From positions 186,001-250,000 of the forward strand of contig NZ_BOOF01000012.1 in the NCBI RefSeq assembly GCF_016863095.1: 64,000 nt of DNA, in the 5' to 3' direction. Below the pieces are notes generated by a model, which was given only the letters and a program-made list of their open reading frames with translations, was not told the DNA's origin and did not search any database. Source of the DNA: Microbispora siamensis (GTDB lineage Bacteria > Actinomycetota > Actinomycetes > Streptosporangiales > Streptosporangiaceae). Position numbers and translations under genes: made by a program. Below, in pieces: positions 24,931-31,946 of this stretch (positions within the stretch are counted from its first letter, which is position 1; every line of letters starts with the position of its first letter).

Positions 24931-25635
24931 ATGAGCCCACTCAACATCGGCCTCGCCGACCTGATCGCCCGTCTCGACGAGGAACTCCCCGACGCCGGCG
25001 ACCTGGCCCGCATCAGCGAGGCGCGACTACGTGCCCAGACCCTGTCCGACCTCGGTGACCAGCTCGTCGACCACTACGTCCGCAAGGCCAGGCAGGCCGG
25101 CGCGTCGTGGAGCGAGATCGGCGACGCCATCGGGGTGTCCAAACAGGCCGCCCAGCAACGCCACGCACCCAACGCGTTCGAGCGGTTCACCCACCTGAAC
25201 CGGCACAGCATCGTGCTGGCGCAGGAGGCCGCCCGAACGCACAAGCACGACTTCATCGGCACCGAACACATCCTGCTCGGCCTGCTCGGCGAACCGCGGG
25301 GCCTGGCGTACGAGGTGCTGATCGCGAAAACCGAGTCGGAGCAACGCATCCGCGACGCGATCGAGGAGGCGATGCCGCCGGCCGGGCAGAAGGTGCTGCG
25401 GGGCCACATCGCGTTCCGGCCGGAGAGCAAGGAGGCCATCGAGCAGGCATCCCGCGCGTCGGCCGACCTCGGCCACGACTGGGTCGGCACGGAACACATG
25501 CTGCTGGGCCTGATCCGCGCCGAGGAGAGCCTGGCCGCGCAGATCCTGCGCAACCTCGGCTTCACCTCGGACGAGCTGCACGAGACGGTCAAGACCGAGA
25601 TCGCCGAACGGTCCGCCGCGCGCGACAAGCAGTAA
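24931..25635 (+). CDS. Clp N-domain protein with N-terminal helix-turn-helix
   Basis: The 234-residue protein has two parts. Residues about 40-80 contain AGASWSEIGDAIGVSKQAAQ, a helix-turn-helix-like segment. Residues about 87-225 carry two Clp_N repeats (HDFIGTEHILLGLLGE and HDWVGTEHMLLGLIRAEE), the adaptor-binding module of ClpC/ClpA, but there is no AAA+ ATPase. It is therefore a DNA-binding-type Clp_N protein, possibly sensing misfolded protein or Clp substrates. The promoter is leaderless and covered by two palindromes, suggesting autoregulation. Confidence 0.85.
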   Translation: MSPLNIGLADLIARLDEELPDAGDLARISEARLRAQTLSDLGDQLVDHYVRKARQAGASWSEIGDAIGVSKQAAQQRHAPNAFERFTHLNRHSIVLAQEAARTHKHDFIGTEHILLGLLGEPRGLAYEVLIAKTESEQRIRDAIEEAMPPAGQKVLRGHIAFRPESKEAIEQASRASADLGHDWVGTEHMLLGLIRAEESLAAQILRNLGFTSDELHETVKTEIAERSAARDKQ

Positions 25636-25710
25636 CGAGACGATCAGCCGCCGCGGCGGGCCGGGCCGAGGGTCGCCTGCTCCCGGGGGTCGTTCCGCTT
25701 GCCCGCGGAG

Positions 25711-26043
25711 TCAGAGCGTCTTCCCCAAGGTGGCGACGAGCTGGGCGATGCGCTGCTCGTCGCGCTTGTAGTGGGTCCACTTGCCCACTCGCGTGGCCTT
25801 CACCAGGCCCGCTCGCTGCAACTCGGCCATGTACGCCGACACCGTCGACTGCGCGAGCCCCGCCCTGGCCTGGATGTGGCTCACGCACACGCCGACCTCG
25901 GCCGGGTCGGCGATGGCTTCCTCCAGCGGGAAGTGGCGCTCGGGCTCGCGCAGCCACATCAGCAGCTGCAGCCGCATCGGGTTCGACAGCGCACGCAACG
26001 CCTCGACCAGCCCGGGATCCGGTGAGGTCACGGTCTCCGCCAT
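25711..26043 (-). CDS. ArsR family regulator
   Basis: The 110-residue winged-helix protein begins with ALRALSNPMRLQLLMWL, then VCVSHIQARAGLAQSTVSAY as recognition helix and a basic wing (VGKWTHYKR). No CxC metal site of the ArsR/CadC type is present, so it is probably a non-metal sensor. ATG 26043 gives the normal length. A 14-bp palindrome lies 31 bp upstream. No obvious target is adjacent: the L,D-transpeptidase lies beyond the palindrome on the same strand. Confidence 0.87.
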   Translation of the reverse strand: MAETVTSPDPGLVEALRALSNPMRLQLLMWLREPERHFPLEEAIADPAEVGVCVSHIQARAGLAQSTVSAYMAELQRAGLVKATRVGKWTHYKRDEQRIAQLVATLGKTL

Positions 26044-26074
26044 GGGCCCAGGCTACCGCTCCCCCACCGACCTT

Positions 26075-26088
26075 TCGAGGATCCTCGA
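26075..26088. promoter_or_regulatory. 14-bp palindrome before arsR
   Basis: TCGAGGA followed by its exact complement TCCTCGA, between the arsR start and the end of the L,D-transpeptidase gene, is a likely ArsR operator. Confidence 0.5.
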
Positions 26089-26101
26089 TATGAGTGGAGG
26101 A

Positions 26102-27304
26102 TCACGATTCCAGGGCGCTGCCCTGCTTCCACTTGCTGAACGGCATCTGCCAGAAGCCCCAGCCGTTGTTCCACTCCAGGATCCGGTTGGTGCCGACGAT
26201 CTTGACGATGTCGCCCCGGTGGAAGTTGTCGTAGAACCACTTGGCCTGGGCGGGGCTGGCGTTGACGCACCCGTGGCTCACGTTGGCCCGGCCCTGGGAG
26301 CCGACCGACCACGGCGCGCTGTGGACGTACTCGCCGCTGTTGGAGATGCGCACCGCGTGGTTGACGACCTCCTTGTAGTACCCGGGGTCGCCCTCCTTCT
26401 TGCCCGGGGAGATCATCGTGACCGGGTTGCCGCGTTCCATGGTCAGGTGGATGCCGCTGGTGGTGGTGTATTCGCGGGTGGTCGCCTTGCCTGCGCTGAT
26501 CTTCATGGTCTGCACGACCTTGCCGTCGCGCCGGACCACCATCATGTGGGTCCTGGTGCTGACCGAGCTGATCCAGGCCGCGCCGATCTTGATGGTCGTG
26601 GCGTGGTCCTCGACGCCGTACGTGTCGGGGCCGGCCTTCACGCCGGTGAGGTGCGCGGTGAACTTCACCTTCTGGTGGGCGGGCCAGTACTTGGCCGTCC
26701 GGTAGATCACGTACTTGTCGTCGATCCACCGCCAGGCGCCCTTGACCGGCTTCTCCGCGTCCACCTCGAGAGCCTGCTCCACGGCGGCCTTGTCCTGCAC
26801 CGGCGCGTTGAACCGCACCATGATCGGCATGCCGATGCCGACGGTCTCCCCCTTGATGCCGGGGGTGACGTCCACGACCTCCAGCCCGACCTTGGGCTTG
26901 AGAGTGGTGAACCGGCTGGTCGCGGTGGCCGGGCCGCCCTTGCCGGCGGCCTTGGCCGACACCGTGTATCTGGTGGAGGGCTTGAGCGGCTGCTTGGAAG
27001 TCCACTTGGTGCGGGTGGAGTCGAACTCGCCCTCGACCGTCTCGCCGCCCGCCTGGACGGTGACCTCCTGCAGCTCGCCGTTGGCGGCCGTGACGACCAC
27101 GGTCTTGTCGGGGCGCACCTTGGTGGTGTTCGCCGCAGGACTGATCTTGATAGAGGGGGCCGGGGCGGCGGGCGCGGCGTCCCCGGAGCCTCCGCCCGCC
27201 GAGCCTGGCGCGCCCGATCCGCCGGAGCATGCCGACAGAGCCGCGGTCAGCGCCACGGCGACTCCGGCGATCGGCCACCTCGAACGACTTCCAGTGCTCA
27301 GCAC
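26102..27304 (-). CDS. L,D-transpeptidase lipoprotein (Ig-like plus YkuD)
   Basis: The 400-residue protein starts (GTG) with a lipoprotein signal whose lipobox LSAC puts the lipidated cysteine at residue 26. A Gly/Ala/Pro-rich linker, two Ig-like domains (about 55-250) and a YkuD catalytic domain with VSHGCVNAS follow; the nucleophile is Cys346. It should make 3-3 cross-links in peptidoglycan on the outer membrane face, like LdtMt2-type enzymes. The C-terminal tail with several Trp residues (EWNNGWGFWQM) matches the actinobacterial type. The 232 bp upstream of it contain no gene. Confidence 0.93.
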   Translation of the reverse strand: MLSTGSRSRWPIAGVAVALTAALSACSGGSGAPGSAGGGSGDAAPAAPAPSIKISPAANTTKVRPDKTVVVTAANGELQEVTVQAGGETVEGEFDSTRTKWTSKQPLKPSTRYTVSAKAAGKGGPATATSRFTTLKPKVGLEVVDVTPGIKGETVGIGMPIMVRFNAPVQDKAAVEQALEVDAEKPVKGAWRWIDDKYVIYRTAKYWPAHQKVKFTAHLTGVKAGPDTYGVEDHATTIKIGAAWISSVSTRTHMMVVRRDGKVVQTMKISAGKATTREYTTTSGIHLTMERGNPVTMISPGKKEGDPGYYKEVVNHAVRISNSGEYVHSAPWSVGSQGRANVSHGCVNASPAQAKWFYDNFHRGDIVKIVGTNRILEWNNGWGFWQMPFSKWKQGSALES

Positions 27305-27536
27305 AACTACTCCCCCATGAGCGCGAAGGGCACCATAAGACCTTATTCGGGGTTGCCTCTTATGTTGGCATTTTCTCCTGTGCTTAGGTCACATTTCGGT
27401 CGCTTCTCCGGTGGACTCGTCTCTGTAGACGGTAAGGTGCGCGTCAAGACTGATCAAGCGGGGAGTAAGGCGCGCCCCCGGGTCTCCGCTCATGAGCGGC
27501 CCACACGCGCGCATGCGGCCTCGGTGGGCTTGCGTC

Positions 27537-28487
27537 TCAGGGGCGCAGCGTGATCTTCCCGGTGGTGCGGCGGGCCAGGAGGTCCTCGAAAGCGCGGCGC
27601 GCTTCGCGCAGCGGGTACGCCGCGTCGGTCAGGGGGCGGAGCGAGCCTCCGGCGACGAGGGCGAACATCTCCCGCAGCGGTCCGGTCAGCGCGCCGGGGA
27701 CGGTGAGCGCGGGCCGGAGCCAGAAGCCGGCCACGGCGGCGTTGCGGTCGGCGAGCCAGGCGGGGTCGACGGGCGGGCGCGGCTCGCGCGAGGCGTTGCC
27801 GAACGTGACCAGCCGGCCGAAGTTCGCCAGGACGCCGAGCGCGGCGGCGAACACCCTGCCGCCGACCGAGTCGAGGACGACGTCCACGGGGGCGCCGTCG
27901 TTGGCCGCCAGGATCCGCTCGGCGTAGCCGTCGGGATCGGAGGACACCGCCGCGTCGGCGCCGAGCGAGCGGGCCAGGTCACGGCGGGACGGCGTGGAGG
28001 CGGTGGCGATGACGCGCGCGGCGCCGGCGTGCTTGGCCAGTTGCACCGCGAGAGAACCCACCCCGCCCGCCGCGGCGTTGACGACGACGGTCTCCCCCGG
28101 CCGCATCCGGGCGCTGCCGTGCAGCACGTGCCAGGCGGTCAGCCCCTGCACGAGCAGCGCCAGCGCCTGCGCGTCGGCGACGCCTTCGGGCACCTCGACG
28201 GCGTCCGCGACGCGCACGACCGCACGCTCGGCGAAGCCGCCGCCGTCGAAGGCGGCGGCGAGCAACCGTCGGCCGTCGGCCGTCCACCCGACGACCTCGG
28301 TACCGGGCACGAACGGCGGCTCGGGCGCCGGCCGGTAGGACCCCGCGATCCGGCTGGTGTCCGCGAAGTTGACGCCGGCGGCGCTGACCTCGACGAGCAC
28401 CTCGCCGTCCCCGGGCCGCGGATCCGGCACCTCGGCCGGCTCCAGCACCTCGGGACCGCCGATCCGCGCGCACACTATCGCCAGCAC
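27537..28487 (-). CDS. Zinc-free medium-chain reductase, quinone oxidoreductase-like
   Basis: The 316-residue protein has the MDR fold with NADPH loop NAAAGGVGSLAVQLAK and no zinc-binding cysteines, matching the quinone oxidoreductase group. The start MLAIVCARIGGPEVLEPAEVP, trimmed for display, shows the usual substrate-domain strand. It would reduce quinones or enones with NADPH. It lies 70 bp beyond a PEP-mutase-like gene on the same strand and could be the last gene of a three-gene unit with that gene and a P450. Confidence 0.9.
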   Translation of the reverse strand: MLAIVCARIGGPEVLEPAEVPDPRPGDGEVLVEVSAAGVNFADTSRIAGSYRPAPEPPFVPGTEVVGWTADGRRLLAAAFDGGGFAERAVVRVADAVEVPEGVADAQALALLVQGLTAWHVLHGSARMRPGETVVVNAAAGGVGSLAVQLAKHAGAARVIATASTPSRRDLARSLGADAAVSSDPDGYAERILAANDGAPVDVVLDSVGGRVFAAALGVLANFGRLVTFGNASREPRPPVDPAWLADRNAAVAGFWLRPALTVPGALTGPLREMFALVAGGSLRPLTDAAYPLREARRAFEDLLARRTTGKITLRP

Positions 28488-28557
28488 GATCGGTGATCGT
28501 ATCCGGCGCCCCGCCGTACGCCACGCGCGGCCTGCCGGGCGGCGCCTCGGCGCGCGC

Positions 28558-29436
28558 TCAGCTCACCGCGAGAGCCTGCACGTCCCCGTACGACGGGAGG
28601 CCGGCGGGGATCTGCCCGCCTGCGGCGACCGCCCGGGCGGTCTCGGTCACCGCGTGCAGGGCGGCTCGCAGCAGCAGTGACCCGGTGCTGATCCGGCGGA
28701 CGCCGAGCGCGGCCAGACCCGCGACCGTGTGGCGGCCGGGTAGGAACAGCACGTTGAGCGGCAAATTGACCGCGTCCACCAGCGCCCGCACGTCGTCGTC
28801 GGCGGCGACCCCGGGGACGAACACCCCGTCGGCCCCGGCCTCGGCGAAGGCCCGCAGCCGGGCGATGGTCGTGCCCGGATCCCCGGCGCCCAGCCAGTAG
28901 GTGTCGGTGCGGGCGTTGACGAACAGTCCCGGCGCCTTCGACTTGACCGCCGCGATCGTCTCGCACCGCTCGGCGAGGTCCGCCAGCGTCCCGTCCGGCC
29001 GTCCGTCCTCGATGTTGACCCCGGCCACGCCGAGGGCGGCCAGTTCGGCGGCGATCTCGGCCACCCCCTCCGGCGTGTCCGCGAAGCCGCCCTCGATGTC
29101 CACCGACACCGGGCACGGCAGCCCGGCCAGCCGCCGGGCCAGCGCCAGCGTCTCCGCCGCGGTGTCGCCGGTCGCGTCGGGTTTGCCCGCCGCCGCGGCG
29201 ACGCCGAGGCTCGTGGTCCCGATCGCGGCGAACCCGGCGGCGGCCAGGACGGCCGCCGAGGCGTAGTCCCAGGCGTTGGGCAGCACCAGGGGGTTCTCGG
29301 CATAGTGCAGCGCACGGAAATTTGCGGAGTGCAGCGCTCGGAAATCGGCATCGTGCAGCGCACGGAAATCGGCAGAGTGCAGCGCACCCAAATCGGCAGA
29401 GTGCAGCGAACGGGACGTCTCGGCGTGTGTGCTCAT
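28558..29436 (-). CDS. Isocitrate lyase/PEP mutase-family protein with repeat-expanded N terminus
   Basis: The 292-residue protein has the ICL/PEPM barrel with LPNAWDYASA, the metal-site segment SVDIEGGFADTPEGV and GVNIEDG. Members act as PEP mutases, oxaloacetate hydrolases or C-C lyases on 2-oxo-acids; the usual catalytic loop is not obvious, so the reaction is open. The first 45 residues are unusual: five tandem copies of an eight-residue unit (ALHSADFR) precede the normal family start FRALHYAENPLVLPNAWD. The start codon overlaps the end of the P450 gene by 4 bp (ATGA), so the two are coupled. Confidence 0.85.
   Translation of the reverse strand: MSTHAETSRSLHSADLGALHSADFRALHDADFRALHSANFRALHYAENPLVLPNAWDYASAAVLAAAGFAAIGTTSLGVAAAAGKPDATGDTAAETLALARRLAGLPCPVSVDIEGGFADTPEGVAEIAAELAALGVAGVNIEDGRPDGTLADLAERCETIAAVKSKAPGLFVNARTDTYWLGAGDPGTTIARLRAFAEAGADGVFVPGVAADDDVRALVDAVNLPLNVLFLPGRHTVAGLAALGVRRISTGSLLLRAALHAVTETARAVAAGGQIPAGLPSYGDVQALAVS
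29305..29415. repeat. Five in-frame copies of a 24-bp repeat
   Basis: Copies begin at 29305, 29329, 29353, 29377 and 29401, each opening with GTGCAGCG; the period is exactly 24 bp, so reading frame is kept. They encode the N-terminal octapeptide repeat of the PEPM-like protein. The inner copies are nearly identical, suggesting recent slippage or unequal recombination. Confidence 0.9.
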
Positions 29437-30497
29437 CGGGGTCCTTCCGTGGTCTCGGCGCCCTCCAGGTGGAGGCCGGCGGGCACGCGCAGGTTAGGCG
29501 ACGGCTCGTACGGGATCTCGGGATCGGCGAGGCGGTGCCCGAGAGCGGCCGCCACGACGCCCGCCGCCAGGGCGAGCGCGGCCCGCTCCCCCGGGCAGGG
29601 CCTGATCCCGCTGCCGAACCCCAGGTGCCCGCCGCCCTCGCCGCGGACCTGCCGGAAACCGGCAGGGTCGAAGCGGGCAGGGTCGAAGCGGGCAGGGTCG
29701 AAGCGGTGTGGGTCGGGGAAGACCTCGGGGTCCCGGTTGGCCGCCGCCAGGTCCAGCACGAGAAAGGTCCCCGCGGGCACGGGAACTCCCCCGGCCGTCG
29801 CGTCCTCGGCGGCCACCCGGCGCGTGAGCCGTACGGGCGGGTCCCACCGCAGGGTCTCGGCGAGCAGCGCCTCGATCGGCCACCGTGCGGCCACGCCGGC
29901 GGGCAGGCGGGTCACGGCGGCGAGGGTGTTGCCCACCAGGCCCGCGGTGGCGTCGCACGTCTGCACGAGCATCCCCGCCACCGCGGCCAGAAGGCCGGGC
30001 CCGGGCTCCTCCCCGCCTTCGCCCAGCGCGGCCGCCAGCACGCCCACCGCCGCGTCCCCCGCGGACGCCTCACCGGGAGCGGACGGGAGGTGGTAGGCGG
30101 CGGCCATGGTCGTCACCGCGGCGATCACCTCCTCCCGCCGGTCCTCCGGGACGCCGAGGCGCGTGGCGAGGACGCCGATCGGGACGCGGCGGGCGATCCT
30201 GGCCATCACGTCCACGCGGGCCCCGCCCGCAAGTTCGGCGCTCGTCCGCTCGCAGGCCTCGCGGCGGAGCCGTACGGGGTCGAGGGCATCGAGCGACTCC
30301 ACAACCCGCGCGCGGCGGCGGGCGTGCTCGTCCCCGTTGCTGAACCTGCTGACCGCTCCCCGCAGCCAGGCCATCCCCGTTCCCGGCGGCGCGGCGGGGG
30401 CGGCGGGGACGAGGAAGCGGGGATCGGCGAGCACGGCGCGCACGTCGGCGTGCCGGGTGAGCCGCCGGTCCCCTCCGGCGGGCGGATCTGCTGTCAT
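29433..30497 (-). CDS. Cytochrome P450, short form
   Basis: The 354-residue protein has ETLRW (ExxR), a helix-I-like QTCDATAG segment and the haem loop GFGSGIRPCPGER. It is about 45 residues shorter than typical P450s because the protein begins at LTRHADVRAVLADPRF, missing the first helices and strands. This could be a natural short subfamily or an N-terminal loss. Between ExxR and the haem loop, FDPAR is repeated three times through a 15-bp DNA repeat. It heads a coupled pair with the PEPM-like gene. Confidence 0.88.
   Translation of the reverse strand: MTADPPAGGDRRLTRHADVRAVLADPRFLVPAAPAAPPGTGMAWLRGAVSRFSNGDEHARRRARVVESLDALDPVRLRREACERTSAELAGGARVDVMARIARRVPIGVLATRLGVPEDRREEVIAAVTTMAAAYHLPSAPGEASAGDAAVGVLAAALGEGGEEPGPGLLAAVAGMLVQTCDATAGLVGNTLAAVTRLPAGVAARWPIEALLAETLRWDPPVRLTRRVAAEDATAGGVPVPAGTFLVLDLAAANRDPEVFPDPHRFDPARFDPARFDPAGFRQVRGEGGGHLGFGSGIRPCPGERAALALAAGVVAAALGHRLADPEIPYEPSPNLRVPAGLHLEGAETTEGPR
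29661..29705. repeat. Three perfect 15-bp repeats inside the P450 gene
   Basis: GGCAGGGTCGAAGCG occurs three times head to tail, giving FDPAR three times just before the haem loop. One copy is normal for P450s (the FDPxRF motif), so two copies look like an insertion. Confidence 0.92.
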
Positions 30498-30815
30498 CGG
30501 TGGCCGGGGGCGCGTGGAGGCCTGCCCCCTTCCCCCTTCCGTGGTGGTCGTCGCCTCTCCGGCAGGCTAGGGCCGCGATCCTTCGGCTCCGGTCGAACGA
30601 TGAACGTTTCACGGCCGGGCTGGCGCCCGGCGGCCCGGGGGCATTTGGGCCTTCTCAACGATCGGCGCGCGGGTTATCACAGGGCGGGAGGGCGATTGTG
30701 ATCCCCGCGCCCTCCCGAGAGCGTTCCACGGCTCCACGACTGGGCACCACGCGCCGGGCCACTCCGGCGTCGACATCTCGTACGCCCGCTGGGCACCACC
30801 GCGATGGAGGACGGC
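30498..30815. other. 318-bp divergent promoter region
   Basis: No gene is seen between the short P450 and the secreted protein. ATCACA (30676-30681) and TGTGAT (30697-30702) form a widely spaced inverted repeat of CRP-like appearance, but a match of six bases is weak evidence. Confidence 0.35.
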
Positions 30816-31910
30816 ATGCGCCTGTTACGATCCGTGGTCACTCGATTACTCCTGCTGTGTGCGATGGTCGCCGCGGGCACCGCCGCCGGCGCGGGGGCCG
30901 CGAACGCGGCGGTTCCCGACGTGTGGGGATTCGCCTACGTCGACGTCACCTCCGGGGTGCCGAACCTGGCCTACCAGGCGGGCAGCTGGGCGCCCGGGCC
31001 GACAGTCAGCGTCTCGCCCGGCGGCACCGGCGAGTACTTCGTGCGGTTCCCGAAGATCGGCATCCCCAAGGGCGGGATCGCGCACGTGACCGCGATCTCG
31101 CAGTCGGCCGAGTGGTGCCAGATCGAGAAGTGGGGGCAGGCCGGCTCCGACGAGATCGTGGCGGTGCGCTGCTACAAGTACGGCGGAACCCCCGTCTACG
31201 CGCGCTTCTCGATCGTCTTCGCCAGCAGCAGCGGGGCGCTGGCCTCGGCGACGCAGGCGTACGGCTACGTCTACTGGGACGGCACGTCCATCGCCTCCGA
31301 CTACAACTCCGCGCTCGGCGCGAACGCCGTCTTCCCCAACTCCACCGGCAACTGGACCGTCTGGCTGCCGGGACTCGGTTCCTTGGTGCAGGCCGGGAAC
31401 ATCCAGGTCACCGCGGTCGACTCCAGCAAGCCGGCGCGGTGCAAGGTGGGAGACTGGGGCTGGTCTCCCAACGGGCAGAAGATCCAGGTGCTGTGCCACG
31501 ACGTGGCCGACAAGCCGTACGACACCGGCTGGACCCTCACCTACCATCGCGAGCGGGCGATCACCGGGGCGTTCGCGCCGCCGAAGCTGTTCGCCTACAC
31601 CTTCGACAACACCCCGGCCAACCCCGGGCCGTACGCGCCGGTCCCGCCCGGGGTCAACTACAACTCCCAGGCTGGGGTCAACACGGTGCGGACGGCCGGG
31701 ACCGGCATGCGCCTGGTGTACTTCCCCAGGGTCGGGGCGACGCCCAACAACGTGCAGGTGACGGCGTTCGGCCCCGGGCCGGAGTACTGCAACCTGCTCA
31801 CGTTGTGGACGACCTCGGGTTCGGATGTCTACGTGCGTGACGTGGTCTGTTACAAGGGCACCACCCAGGTCGACCAGCCGTCGTTCGTGACCTACACCTC
31901 GGCGTACTGA
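30816..31910 (+). CDS. Secreted protein of three disulfide-bearing repeat modules
   Basis: From ATG 30816 the protein has 364 residues: a Sec signal peptide (MRLLRSVVTRLLLLCAMVAA, cleavage likely after AANA near residue 31) and then three modules of about 105-115 residues. Each module begins with GFAYVD-, GYVYWD- or FAYTFD-like segments, has a central FP strand, then an xxVTA strand, and contains two cysteines: 101/119, 209/227 and 325/345. The constant 18-20 residue spacing suggests one disulfide per module. I do not recognise a named family or function; export is the only firm inference. Its four-codon-longer start at 30804 is less likely. Confidence 0.75.
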   Translation: MRLLRSVVTRLLLLCAMVAAGTAAGAGAANAAVPDVWGFAYVDVTSGVPNLAYQAGSWAPGPTVSVSPGGTGEYFVRFPKIGIPKGGIAHVTAISQSAEWCQIEKWGQAGSDEIVAVRCYKYGGTPVYARFSIVFASSSGALASATQAYGYVYWDGTSIASDYNSALGANAVFPNSTGNWTVWLPGLGSLVQAGNIQVTAVDSSKPARCKVGDWGWSPNGQKIQVLCHDVADKPYDTGWTLTYHRERAITGAFAPPKLFAYTFDNTPANPGPYAPVPPGVNYNSQAGVNTVRTAGTGMRLVYFPRVGATPNNVQVTAFGPGPEYCNLLTLWTTSGSDVYVRDVVCYKGTTQVDQPSFVTYTSAY

Positions 31911-31946
31911 CGAGGCCCGGGGCGGGCGCGCCGGCCAGGACGCAGA

